NCBI GenBank assembly: GCA_006503535.1
Contig: QYRS01000011.1
Coordinates: 310,001 to 374,000 of the forward strand
Direction of reading: 5' to 3'
From: Arthrinium phaeospermum
Lineage: Eukaryota > Ascomycota > Sordariomycetes > Amphisphaeriales > Apiosporaceae
Length of the DNA: 64,000 nt
In this document: in pieces, positions 45,377 through 60,218 of the stretch
Layout of the letters: the number at the start of each line of letters is the position of its first letter
Position numbering within the stretch: the first letter of the stretch is position 1
Translations under genes and position numbers: made by a program
The notes under the pieces: model-generated
Told to the model about the DNA's origin: nothing
The model's database searches: none
The model's input: only the letters and a program-made list of their open reading frames with translations

Positions 45377-46587
45377 CTAGATCTCTGAGGTATGACGATG
45401 GTGTTGTACATTAGTGTCCTGATCCGGGTTCACCGTCTCGTACTCTAGGGCCTTGACCAGGAGATAAAAGCCCGACGCCAGCAGACTGCCTAGTATGGGA
45501 CCGACCCAGTAGATCCAGTGACTAGAAAGAGCATATATCAGCAAGCAGTCGACAAGTATCAAGTTGTTCGTGAAACTTACTAATCGGAAAACGAGGCCAG
45601 AACGACACAAGGCCCAAAACTCCTGGCAGGGTTCACGCTGCCGCCGGTGTAGTATACGCCACTGATTTGAAAGACGTTAGTACCGATAGCTGGCAATTGC
45701 AAACCCGTTCGGTCATAATGTAGATGTCCGGCTAAAAGGGTTGGAGCACTTACAGCAATTCGGCAATGAAAAGGCTGATGCCAATGCCCACCGGGGCGAT
45801 GAAAGTAGCCTTGTGCTTCTCGGCCGCCAGCATGAAGATGGCAAAGACCAGCTCGGCGGTCAGGAACATCTCGATGAACAGCCCCTGCACTATGCTGGTA
45901 CCACCCCCGAGGGTCGTCCGGATGTTCAGGGGGCCCGGCAGCAGGCCGTAGATGACGGCCGAGGCGGCGATGCCCCCGAGGATCTGGCTGATGATGATGA
46001 GGCCGCCGCGGACGTAGTCGAGTGCGCCTACCAGCATCATTCCTACAGTGATGGCCATTGGTCAGTACGTACTCGCGCAGGTCATCGTGGGACCAAGAGA
46101 AAAGGGGGCGATGGAGCTTACCTAATGTGACGGCGGGATTGAACAGGCCACCGCTTATACGGAAGAACACCCACTGATACCGAGATCATTAGCACTGGGG
46201 AAAAGGGGAACCAGAGGGGGAAACCAAAACGACAAGGCATAAACGTACCGCATTGATCATCAGACTCATGCCGAAACACAGCGAGATGTACAGCAGCTTG
46301 GCCGGGTTGGCGTTGAGAGGCTCGCCCGAGGTCGGGGCGGTGTTGACGGCGTTGGTGCCGCCGAAGGCGAAGAAGAGGAACATGAAGGTGCCGACGAACT
46401 CGGCCAGCATGGCGACGAGGTGGTTCTTGAGCTTCTTGGGGCAGCGGCTGAGGAGGGGGACGCGGCGCGGGGGCGATCGGGTGGTTGAGTCGTCGTCGAA
46501 GGAGCCCGACGTGGTGCTGCGCACCTTGAGCACCGAGCGCGACTCCCAGGGCAGCCGGATGCGGCGGCCGGGGCGGTCGACGTTCAT
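45377..46587 (-). CDS. Aquaporin (orthodox water-channel type)
   Basis: Five exons: 46587-46249, 46173-46122, 46042-45754, 45661-45581, 45521-45377; 301 residues, every phase closing. The MIP fold has both NPA boxes: GGLFNPAVTLG in exon 2/3 and GGSVNPARSFGP in exon 4. TM1 is MLAEFVGTFMFLFFAFGG. NPARS, rather than NPARD, at the second box favours a water channel over an aquaglyceroporin. The cytosolic N-terminus (about 55 residues) is rich in Arg and Ser. The channel likely sits in the plasma membrane. The open frame upstream of the ATG lacks another ATG, so 46587 is the start. The two NPA half-helices fall on separate short exons. Confidence 0.95.
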
Positions 46588-47955
46588 CGTGGCCGGCGGA
46601 TTGGGTCTGGGCTGCTTGGATTTCTCGTTTTGTCGTTTCGCTGTTTGTGGGTGTCTTGGTAGGTGGAACAAGGGAGGAGAGACACGTTATGGGCGCGGGG
46701 GAGACGAGTAACTCAGAGTCTGGGGGATGTCTGTCTCTCTCTCTTCTGGAACACGGAGAAACCAGCAAGATCTCAACCCTTTTGACTTCGGATGGCATCC
46801 AAGAAGATGGGTCAGGGCTGGCAAGCTATATATTTCTGGCTCTTCCCCTCATCCTATATTCCCACGCAGCAGCCCCTTGAGCCGCGATATCCTAGCTTCC
46901 CTGCTAACATCCAAAGGCGTTGAAAGGCCCCGTGAGACCCAAGATGCCATCGAATGACGAGATGTCGCAGTTTATGATGAAATCGTTGCGCCACCGTTGC
47001 TTTTTCTTTCGGTTGAGGATTAAACTTCTGTCAAACGGGTCGCAGCACCGACGAGTGATGATGACACGGATGGAAGAGAGTGGAGCCGGCAAGCCGCACA
47101 CGATGCGGTATACATGACGAGCGATCGCGTCTATTGGGCGCAGCTGCTCAGTATAACACCGTCCTTAGAGTTCCAAGCGGCAGTAGCCCGAGGCAGGTAA
47201 GATGGCGCTTGGATCTGGGCCGTTGGGCTCGTTCGTGAGCGCTCGCTCTATGAACTAGTAGCTCCTCCCAGATGTCAACCAACCACCACAAGCCGCCTCC
47301 TAATAAAGATCGATCTAGAGCCGCCTCTCGCGCCTACTAACTAAACAATGGATCGAAATCTCCACGACGTTGAATGGTCCAGCTCGACCTCCGCGCCAAT
47401 TAAAGCCTTCTGTTAGTTTTCACTCTGATGCGGTCGGTTAGCCCTGTCAGCCACCATCACCGGCTTAAATGCTCCGTGGCTGGACCGGCTTCAATTGAGG
47501 AAGATGAGATCGTCATTGAAGGTCTAGCTGTCGGCGGCAGCCTCCAGGATCAAGCGGCTAAGCTCGCCATTAACATGAACCCATTCCCTGGTTTCGCCGC
47601 TCGCTGGTTTGCCATGTGTACCTATTCAATAAGGGGACGCAATCAAGGGGTGACAGCAACGTGACGTGATTGACGGCCGGGTGCGCCCTTGCTTATTTTA
47701 TCTCATTCAAAAGAGCACGTTGCGATGCACGTGTGGGAGACGCTCAGATAACGCCTCTCGAACTAACGGCCTGCACCCTGAGCAGTCGGGTAGAGCTGTT
47801 GCACTTGTTCTGGCACAAAGTAGTATATCAGAAGATCTATACAGAAATTTATACTTGGATTGGAGTGATGTACTTCCGAAGCCCATACGCGACTTGCGAC
47901 ATGATGGGTCGAACGGGGAACACATGGTAGGTCTCGTATGTATTTACAAATTCCT
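46588..47955. other. Intergenic
   Basis: Promoter of the aquaporin gene and 3' flank of the TrpRS gene. A 78-codon plus-strand frame at 47428 has no domain. Nothing else is recognised. Confidence 0.5.
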
Positions 47956-49456
47956 TTATATAGGCTTCAGCCCCACCACATCCCGCACCATCCTCATCGT
48001 CTCCGCCGCGCTGTCCCTCGCCGCCTCGGCCCCGACCTCCTCGACCTCCTCGAGCCAGCGCCCGCCCTTGCGCTCGAGGAAGTCCCGGTAGCGCTCGCCG
48101 ACGCCCGCGAGCTCCCGCACGATCGCGTCGGCCGCCGCCTGCTTCAGGTCGCCCAGCCCGGCGCCCCCGGCCGCGAGGCGGCGCGCCCAGTCCTGCGGCT
48201 CCCGCCCCTCCGGGTCGCACTGCGACAGCAGGTCCAGCAGGTTCGCGACGCCGGGCCGCTCCGCCGGGTCGTACGTCACGGCGTTCTGGGAGTCGGTGAC
48301 GGCGCCGCGGAGGCGCCGGCGGATCTCGGACTCCTCGGACGTGATGAGGATGCGCGAGCGGTGGTTGGGCGAGGACTTGGACATCTTCTTGAGGGGGTTG
48401 GTCAGGGACATGACACGGGGTGCGCGGGCTGTTGGTTTCGCGCATCGAGCGTTAGTATGAGTGTGGTTGGGTGATACGCAGAGAAGATAGATAGAGACAT
48501 ACTGGTTATGGTTTCGGGGGCGACTAGGTCACCACCTGGATAGGCATGGTTGAAGTTGGTCGCGCACTCCCTGGCGAACTCGAGGTGTTGCCTCTGGTCA
48601 TCGCCGACCGGGACATGTGTTGCGCGGTGTATCAGGATGTCCGCGGCTTGCAGAACAGGATACGTGAACAGGCCTGCCTTGAGCTTCGTCTCAATAGTAT
48701 CGTCGTTTATACGAAGGGCGTTGTTGTCTTCCGCTAGTTTGCTCTACACATGCATACTTGATTAGCTCGTCTCAAGTCCAAATAAATAACCCCCTCAATG
48801 GGGAGCCTAGCATTACCTTCCACTGCGTCATCCTGTTGAGGTAGCCCACCGATGCCGTGCAGTTCAGAATCCACATCAGCTCGCTGTGCGCCGGCACGCT
48901 GGACTGGTAGAAAATGGTCGACTTGGCCGGGTCCAACCCGATGGCCAGCAGCGAGGCCATCATCTCGCGGCTGCGCTGCCTCAGCACCGGCGCGTCCTGG
49001 GGCATCGTGATGGCGTGCAAGTCGACGATGGAGAAGAAGAGCTTGGTTCCCTCGGGCGCCTCGTCCTGTAGGCGCTTCCACTGGCGCATGGCCCCCAGGT
49101 AGTTGCCCAGATGCGGTATGCCTGTCGGCTGGATGCCGGAAAAGACCCGGGCGCACGCCTTTGCCGACATTCTTCGGATTGAGAAGAAAATAGCGGTATT
49201 TTCTCGGCGTTGATATGGTGTATATCCAAACCACCGCAGTAGCTGCACTGGGGGCAAGATATCTGAAAGCTTCTTTTGAATTTCAGCAATTGAGCATAGA
49301 GCTTCTGTTTCTAATCGGTGCTGCAAGTCCTGTTAGCACGCAATGATCCGATGAATTGATAAACACAGTAATACTTACATCAAATTGAATATTTATTGAA
49401 ATTCCTGTGTATTTTGTCGACTTTATTGTTCTTATGACTGGTGTTTCTCGTCTCAT
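47956..49456 (-). CDS. MSW1: Mitochondrial tryptophanyl-tRNA synthetase
   Basis: Exons 49456-49379, 49320-48817, 48743-48503, 48428-47956; 431 residues in this model. The class I motifs are HLGN (in [17 protein letters not shown]) and KMSKS ([12 protein letters not shown]). TrpRS landmarks are [24 protein letters not shown] and [12 protein letters not shown]. The bacterial-type sequence implies the mitochondrial enzyme. The start is uncertain. A methionine at 49170 just precedes the domain (355-residue protein) but leaves no presequence. The open frame continues upstream to a GCTAAC...GCAG acceptor that joins, in phase, a 26-codon exon with a GTAAGT donor and a basic N-terminus ([16 protein letters not shown]), suitable for mitochondrial import. 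I favour the longer form. The C-terminal half is GC-rich, the N-terminal extension AT-rich. Confidence 0.9.
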
Positions 49457-49822
49457 CGCCCTTTGCCAATAATTTCAACCAAACGACAAACTCCAATGAC
49501 GCTCGGACCATCCGTAACCCCTAAAATCGCAACCGGAAAGCCTGGCACCTGGCGATGCAAGGTCGTTTCTACGACGCACCCAGATCCAATATCAACTAAG
49601 CTATTGACTGATTGGATTATGAGTAGTAGAGTATCTGGAGGTATGATCAATGATATTCGTGATTGGGCCTTGAAGCTACTCTGCACGCGGACTGATCAGA
49701 CTTGATACGTAGCCTATTCAATTGATGGTACAGTTGATTCTATATATATGGTACATCATGTAACTTCTTTATACGAGTACAATATCCCTCTGTCACACAC
49801 TTTGGGCTACGGGCGTTGCGAA
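49457..49822. other. Short intergenic with coding-like trace
   Basis: A minus-strand frame without ATG (about 49686-49453) reads like protein (RQVPGFPVAILGVTDGPSVIG) and abuts, one base out of frame, the first exon proposed for the TrpRS gene. It may be a decayed or unresolved exon. Confidence 0.35.
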
Positions 49823-50805
49823 TCAACCTCCCTGGATGCGGAATCGCTCGCTCTCCAACAGTTCCTGGACCTTTTGAACGGTACCCTCGGTCTTGTCGCG
49901 ACCCAACAACTTCATCTTCTCCTCGATCACATCCTGCATAGCCTGGCCTTGTCCTTCCATTTCCTTGCCGACACCTGTATACCCGTTAGTTTCCAGTCGC
50001 AACAAAGCCCCGTGGGCAAACCAGAACTTACCAAGCTTGCTGTACTCCCACACATTGGCCTTCATACCGATACCGTAGTAGGCATGCTTCTGCAGGAATG
50101 CCAGCCAGATCTGCACCGACTCGGGATTTCCGTCGCGGATCTGGATTAATCTCCGTCGAGTGATTCGCTCGAAGTTTTCCTGACTCTTCTTGAAAATGAA
50201 ATGCGACTTGGGCACTGTCCAGCGCTCCTTGATCTTGGGCAGCGGCACCGGTCCAAAGGCCGGCAGGTTCAGGTAATAAGCCGCGCGCAGAGCGAAGTCG
50301 CAGAAGAACTCGAGATTCGGTACGCTGTAGGATCGCATCTGCAGGTCGCATGTGGGCACTCCGTAGTTGGCCTCCCGGCGCAGGGGCTGGAGATAGAGTG
50401 ACTGTACGGATCGCGGAAGTCGAACGGCCTGTTCTTCCGGATGAAGCTCGTGCCTTCAAAATTGTCAGAAGTGTGGTTCCCAAGGAGAGGAGACAGGCTT
50501 GATTGCGCACCTCATGGGAAAGGGCACTGTGAGCTCCTCATCAGCTGGGACGGAGGCAGGTGTCGTCTGGTTCGGCTTAGCTCTACATAATGGTCAGAGA
50601 TCTTGTCGCATAACAATCTGGCTGAGGGGCTCGTCTACATCGAAGCCTTTGAGCGGCTGGCCGAAGCAATGAATGCGCTCCGAGGCTGGCGGACCTGCAG
50701 GAAAGTTGTTAGCAAGTCGTATGCGAATTGGATTGCCTTGGGTGAGCATACCACCGGCCTCGTAAGGGTTTGCCGCAAGGGCTGTAATATGCTGGTTCTG
50801 GACAT
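49823..50805 (-). CDS. RSM10: Mitochondrial small-subunit ribosomal protein S10
   Basis: Five exons: 50805-50752, 50694-50639, 50582-50511, 50453-50032, 49976-49823 in outline (exon 5 begins at 49974 by splice phase); 251 residues. The N-terminus MSRTSILQPLRQTLTRPV is a typical basic mitochondrial presequence. The S10 domain includes SYSVPNLEFFCDFALRAAYY, GPVPLPKIKERWTVPKSHF, FKKSQENFERITRRRLIQI and GNPESVQIWLAFLQKHAYYG. It is an RNA-binding protein of the small-subunit head. The first three exons are short (54, 56, 72 nt) and each junction was confirmed by phase and by CTAAC/CTGAC branch sites. It lies in tandem with the TrpRS gene downstream and head-to-head with CSN5, 333 bases apart. Confidence 0.92.
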
Positions 50806-51138
50806 TGTGGATGACATAGCTGCATGTGCTTCGTCACATCCCCCAGACAGCCAAAAGTCGCGATCTGATCTCTGCCCTCCATCCAAGGATCCTCAATTGA
50901 GAGCCGGCGAAATTTGGGCCGGGGCATAAGAGAAAGCGGGTCGCCCTATCGATAGGCAACTACGAAGTAACATGCAGCTACCAGCTATTGCAGCCTAGCT
51001 CCCCACCTTCAACTGTCAATTGAGCGATGGCACTCTGAACAATCATCGACAACCGAGCCTCTTGATTTACAGTTTATTTCCTAACACAACCACCCATCAA
51101 GATCTAATACAAGCTCCCAGAGGAGCTCATCAGCCAAG
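50806..51138. other. Bidirectional promoter between S10 and CSN5
   Basis: 333 bases separate two divergent housekeeping genes; both promoters must be here. No specific site recognised. Confidence 0.5.
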
Positions 51139-52369
51139 ATGGAGGTGGCTATGAAATCATGGGGTAAGTCGCACCATCTCACAACCACAACATGCCGATG
51201 CAACAACTCCAAGGTCATCCATCCAGCGTTATCGCTGTGACCCCACCATCAAGCGTCTCTCATTCGTATCCCGTCAGTCACCGGACTAACATACCATCAC
51301 CCTTCTGCTAGAACTCGACAACGATGTGAAACTCGTCGACGAGACGCGAGACGCACTCTACGCCTATTCGCCCGCCGAACAGAAAGAGATTAACGAGAAG
51401 AAGCCGTGGAAGGAGAACCCCCACCACTTCAAGCATGTGCGCATTAGCGCAGTGGCGCTCATCAAGATGGTGATGCACGCCCGGTCCGGCGGAGAGATCG
51501 AGGTCATGGGCCTGATGCAGGGATACGTTTCCGGGGACACATTCATCGTGACGGACGCCTTCGGCCTGCCCGTCGAGGGCACCGAGACCCGAGTCAACGC
51601 CCAGGGCGACGCCAACGAGTACATGATCGAGTACCTGCGGCTCTCGCGCGAGCAGGGGGGCCGCGAGGAGAACGTCGTCGGCTGGTACCACAGCCACCCC
51701 GGCTACGGCTGCTGGCTCAGCGGCATCGACGTCGACACCCAGGCCCTGCAGCAGCAGTTCCAGGAGCCGTTCTGCGCCGTCGTCATCGACCCCGACCGCA
51801 CCATCAGCGCCGGCCGCGTCGAGATTGGCGCCTTCCGCACCTTCCCCCCGGGCTACAAGGCCTCCGATAACGGTGGGTCCTCGTCGGCCAGCGCCAAGGA
51901 GAGCAAAGAACATGGCGGTACTTCGGTGCCCCTGGCCAAGGCGGCGGACTTTGGCGCGCACGCGAACAAGTACTACAGCATGGAGGTCTCGCACTTCAAG
52001 AGCACGCTCGACACGAAGCTTCTGGAGTTGCTCTGGAACAAATACTGGGTGCAGACTTTGTCGCAGAGCCCTCTTCTCACGAACCGCGACTTCGGAAACA
52101 AGCAGATGCTGGATCTGGGTTCCAAGATTCGAGAGGCGTCGCAAGTGATTTCGCGCTCCATCCGCGGCGGCGGCGGTGGCATGTTTGGGACTGCCATCAT
52201 CACGAGAGCAGCCGACTCAGACCTGGAGAAGCTGTCACGAGACAGCCGCGCTGTCGTTGGCAAAGAGGTGCAGGGTCTGATGGCAACGGACGTCAAGGTC
52301 AAGGTCTTCAACGGGCTTGGTAACAGTAATGGAGGAAGCACGGCTCCCGTTGAGACGCAAAGTTCGTAA
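51139..52369 (+). CDS. CSN5: COP9 signalosome subunit 5 (JAMM deneddylase)
   Basis: Two exons: 51139-51163 and 51312-52369; 360 residues. The tiny first exon encodes MEVAMKSW and is joined in phase to [16 protein letters not shown]. The JAMM metalloprotease motif is complete: [14 protein letters not shown] (His135, His137, Ser145, Asp148) with the upstream Glu in [13 protein letters not shown]5 is the zinc-dependent catalytic subunit that removes Nedd8 from cullins; in filamentous fungi the signalosome controls development and secondary metabolism. The middle has a Ser/Lys linker ([14 protein letters not shown]). The C-terminal half carries the helices that bind other CSN subunits. Length fits orthologues (about 340-360). 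Confidence 0.97.
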
Positions 52370-52665
52370 GAAGTCTTTAACGGTGTTCGATAGTAGACAA
52401 GACTGGGCAATACTCTGGTTCAGGGGCAACGGTGAAGAGCCCTCGTCCTGCTTTGCATAAAAGCTAGAGGTTATGAGATCATGAAGCATCAGACGGCGTT
52501 CTGAGTTGAGGTTTACTTGGCATTGGGTGTCTTTTCTACTTTGAGTAGGTTACAGGAATAATACAAGAAAGTTTGGGCGTACCAAACCAACATAATCAGC
52601 ATCCCAGTATCCCGATCGTCTGATTTCGCGTCCGCGTCCTGCGAACGGGGTTCCAGAGAAGGGTC

Positions 52666-56184
<3,519 letters not shown>

Positions 56185-57659
56185 ATGGATTTCCCAGGAG
56201 GCGCCGGGCAGGAGGAAGAGGTTGATCTCTATGGTAAATATTCCCCCGCCATTGGCAGCGCGGGACGATCGCCGCATTTGCAAAAATCAGCCATCTAATG
56301 CTTTCTCACAGAGCTCCTCGAAATCGACAGGTCGGCCAGCCAAAACGACATCAAGAAGGCCTACCGCAAGGTAAGTAATCGACTCGAATTCCATTTATGC
56401 AGTCACAGAGTTCTAATCTTTCGCTTCTAGCTCGCACTGCAACATCACCCCGACAAAGTAAGCGAAGAACTCCGCGAAGAGTCCGAGGCCAAATTCAAGA
56501 GTGTTTCGCAAGCCTACGAGATCCTTAAAGATGAGGAGAAGCGAGCTATGTACGACCAGCACGGCATGGCTGCCTTTGACCCTTCGAGGGGCGGCGGCAT
56601 GGGCCCAGAAGTAGATATCAACGACATTTTGGCGCAGATGTTTGGTATGGGCATGGGTGGCCCCGGTGGCCCTGGCGGTCCTGGCGGGCCCCGCCGACCC
56701 AGACGCGGCGCCGATGAAGAGTCCAGATACAATGTCACTCTAGAGGATCTCTACAAGGGCAAGACGGTCAAGTTTGCTGCCGACAAGCAGGTTCTCTGCA
56801 GCACCTGCACTGGAACCGGAGGAAAGAAGGATGTCAAGCCGCAGACTTGCGAGAAGTGCAAGGGTAACGGCATGGTTGAGGCGTTCCGTCAGATCGGCCC
56901 CGGCATGATGACGCGGGAATCTGCCATTTGCGACAGGTGCGAGGGCTCCGGAAACTTCTTCAAAGAGAAGGACCGATGCAAGAAGTGCAAGGGAAAGCGC
57001 ACCGTCAAGGAGCGGAAGCCACTCGAGATCTATATCCCCAGAGGATCGATGCAAGGAGAGCGCATCGTTCTGGAAGGCGAGGCTGATCAGCTTCCCGACC
57101 AGAAGCCTGGTGATCTCGTATTCATCTTGGTAGAGGAGCCGCATGACGTTTTCCACCGTATCGGAAACGACTTGTCAGCCGACATGGAGATAACACTCGA
57201 GGAAGCCATCTGCGGTTTCTCGCGCGTTGTCTTGACGCACCTCGATGGCCGTGGTATCCAGATCTCTCACCCGAGAGGCAAGGTCCTGCGACCTGGCCAA
57301 GTGCTTAAGGTTGAAGGCGAGGGTATGCCCCAGAAGCGGGGTGAATCCAAGGGTGACCTCTACTTGATCGTCAAGATTGAGTTCCCTGAGGATGGCTGGC
57401 TCAAGGACGACATCGAATACGAGGGTCTTCGCAAGCTCTTGCCAGGCCCGCCTGAGCCCATCAAGGCCGAGGAAGTGGATGATGTCGAGTACGATGACGA
57501 CGCCGATATCGAAGAGGTAAATTGACTTACCATCACCGAACGTTTAATCTGCAGAAGCTAACATGGTACTAGATGGGTGCTCAATCTGGGGACCCCCGAT
57601 ACCAGAGCGAATGGGCGGATGAAGATGACGAGCCGCAGGCTCAGTGCGCGCAGCAGTAA
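56185..57659 (+). CDS. XDJ1: Type I DnaJ (Hsp40) co-chaperone, Xdj1-like, with CaaX ending
   Basis: Four exons: 56185-56233, 56312-56370, 56431-57516, 57573-57659; 426 residues. The J domain (about 14-82) has HPD at 42-44. The G-rich linker is GMGMGGPGGPGGPGG. The zinc domain has CSTCTGTG, CEKCKGNG, CDRCEGSG and a degenerate fourth unit CKKCKGKR. The C-terminal substrate-binding domain follows (IYIPRGSMQGERIVLEGEAD). The last exon adds 29 residues and ends in CAQQ, a CaaX farnesylation signal as in yeast Ydj1. The J-domain sequence (AFD after the helix IV region, MFGMGMG) is closer to Xdj1 than to Ydj1/Mas5. It would stimulate Hsp70 and attach to ER or mitochondrial outer membranes. Missing the last exon would lose the lipid anchor. 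Confidence 0.93.
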
Positions 57660-58559
57660 CGAGTTATGAGACATGAGACCATTAACGTTAACATGATGGG
57701 CGGGAAGATACCAACCAAGGGCCAGAGTAGCTCATGGGTGGTAATAGACGGCATGACTGTCTGATATGAATAGAAAACATCGTTGTATCGTTGGATGAGT
57801 GTTATTCTTCATCGGCAGGGGTATGCTGGATTTTGGCGGAGAGAGTTGTAGACCAACATTGCGGACATAGATCTAGTATGCCCCCTTGGGCTTTTCGTGC
57901 ATTGAAAACCAATCATCCCTCATGAGGATCCATGGTCCTAGTGTGATTGATATGTTAACAACGAAGTGGTAATGCCCGTTTTGAGGGGACTACTAGTAAA
58001 ACAAGCTCGTGATAGCCACAGCGAAAAGTCAGGATGCAGTAGATAAGTATACATACATCCAACACTAATACCTGCCACATGTGCTTCCGTATCCAATTAG
58101 GCGATGGAGGAGTTGTTGGCCTATTTGTAGCTGCCTCCTTCGTACTGCGACGGAAGCGAGTGACATAATTGGTGAGTCTGGCTTGGCTCAGGACTAGGCT
58201 CGAATTCAGCCGCAGATCCCCACCCGTGCAAGCCACACTACCCACATAAGACCAAATGCCCACACCACTTCAAGAAGCCCTAGGTACGTACCGTTGACGC
58301 TCGAGCCAGCAAACCAAGCCCCACGGTCCGGAAAAATCAGGCGTTCGGAAGGGCAAAATTGTAATGTGTGTATCAATTTTACAGTGGCTCTGCCTTTTCG
58401 CGATAATTTCTGAAGCCAGTCTACCACACTCTCACCCCCCCAACCCGACACCTACTAACCATCCAGGACAAATCCCCATAATCCGTCAAGGTAATTGCCA
58501 AATCTCTGCCGAAGTTCTCGTGAACTAGAATTGGACCTTTGTTCTAACAACTCGTCAAG
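57660..58559. other. Intergenic
   Basis: 3' flank of the DnaJ gene and promoter of the ribosomal protein gene. Nothing else recognised. Confidence 0.5.
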
Positions 58560-59278
58560 ATGGTTGCCGCCAAGAAGCACGTTCCTATCGTCAAGAAGCG
58601 TACGTCAATCCGACTCCTCGATCTTTTTTCCCACTGCGACAAAGCACGCAAAATTTGTGCCACCCACCCGCGCGAAACACAATCAGGAAGACGGGAATTG
58701 ACATAGGTTTATTGAATAGGAACCAAGACCTTCAACCGCCACCAGGCCGACCGCTTCAAGTGCCTCGACCGATCATGGCGCAAGCCCAAGGGTATTGACA
58801 ACCGTGTCCGCAGACGGTTCCGTGGCAACACCCAGATGCCCTCTGTACGTTCCAACCCGTATTGCGACGTCTCCGACCTGGATCTTCATTCGACATTTTG
58901 AGTTGGAGATTTGTGGCATTTTTCGAGATTGAGAGGGGATGCAGTTTGCTGACTGATGGATTTCTTCCTGCAGATTGGTTTCGGCTCCAACAAGAAGACC
59001 CGCCACATGATGCCCTCCGGCCACAAGGCCTTCCTTGTCCAGAACACCAACGATGTTGAGCTTCTGATGATGCACAACCGCACCTACGCCGCAGAGTACG
59101 TCGAGAACGCGTCCAGTCGAATTTGGGCAGAGCTGGGACCTGGAGGAATTGTACTGACTAGCCATGCAGGATCGCCCACAACGTTTCGTCCCGAAAGCGG
59201 ATCGACATCATTGCCCGCGCCAAGCAGCTGGGCGTCAAGGTCACCAACCCCAAGGCCAAGGTGACCACCGAGATCTAA
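58560..59278 (+). CDS. RPL32: 60S ribosomal protein L32 (eL32)
   Basis: Four exons: 58560-58599, 58720-58844, 58974-59095, 59170-59278; 131 residues, the usual length of eL32. The sequence [54 protein letters not shown] and [15 protein letters not shown] is diagnostic. It is a structural protein of the large cytosolic ribosomal subunit. Three introns in such a short gene, with the first after only 40 coding bases, are typical of ribosomal protein genes in filamentous fungi. Splice sites are GTACGT donors in all three introns, with TAG, CAG and CAG acceptors. Confidence 0.97.
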
Positions 59279-59948
59279 AAAATGGGTTATTTGTCAACGG
59301 TTGCGGCGACATCGGGGTCCGGTTGATTTGTTTATGGCATTCATTGCATGCAGGGAAGGGATTTGCTCTTATGGTCCACGGACAGCTACGAGCTAGCATG
59401 CACTCCGTGCTAGGAAATGAAATACTACTGCGATGACAACAAACGATACCTCACGCTCCACGGTTCGGATTACCACCTCCAATGTGACATGGCCTGCTGT
59501 CTCGCATGATTGGGCACAGTGTGACCTCGGACTTGTCAACTCTTTTTTTGCGGCGGACCGCGATGAGACCACCCTCTCCCCGAGGTGAATGGAGCACACT
59601 TTGAGCCATAACCGGCTCGGCGGTGAAGACTTCCAGGTTGAGCAAGAGAGGTCTGGGTTATCTAGATCAACGGCCGGTTTCAAGCGCCCAATCGAGACTC
59701 TCCAGTCCTCAATATGAACGTGTCTTTCTGCATATTCGGATGTGTATAGTCGTTTCCTTTCAATTGCTGGCCACGTGAATCACTTGTTTAAACAGACGAG
59801 ATGACATAGCACCAACACGATGGTTGACTCGGTCCTGATCGAGACTGATAACCCATCATCAAGATACACCTGAGCAGTGTTAACACCTTGCGAGTTTCCT
59901 AGAGTCGCGTCGAAGTGCAAGAGAAGACTAGGTAGATGTAATATTGAT
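59279..59948. other. Intergenic
   Basis: 3' flank of the L32 gene. Minus-strand open frames here have no ATG-led domain-bearing product. Nothing recognised. Confidence 0.45.
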
Positions 59949-60218
59949 TTAGCCCGGCAGGTCATTGTTCAGCACGCGATGGTCTGGGTTAACTGCTGCA
60001 GCGAAGCGATACGCATCCCAAGAAGCTAATATAAACTTCAGATGACGTTGTACCACGGCCGACGTATTGTCGACTTCTCTTAATGCATCAAAGTCCCACG
60101 GCTGCAAGGACTGGAATGAGATGTGGATGCCCAGTGTCTTCAGCCACTGGAGGGCCTTCAGACGGCAAATCGAAGTCACGTGTTCCATCCCCAATCGACG
60201 TCTTCGGACCAATGTCAT
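59949..60218 (-). CDS. Hypothetical 89-residue ORF, possibly a gene fragment
   Basis: An ATG at 60218 opens MTLVRRRRLGMEHVTSICRL and runs to a TAA at 59949. The frame is also open upstream to about 60290 without a further ATG, so the true start could be in an unseen exon. The translation has a protein-like composition (WLKTLGIHISFQSLQPWDFD, FILASWDAYRFAAAVNPDH) and a balanced hydrophobic pattern, but I do not recognise a family. It may be a terminal exon of a small gene or the remnant of a larger one. Weakly supported. Confidence 0.25.
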   Translation of the reverse strand: MTLVRRRRLGMEHVTSICRLKALQWLKTLGIHISFQSLQPWDFDALREVDNTSAVVQRHLKFILASWDAYRFAAAVNPDHRVLNNDLPG

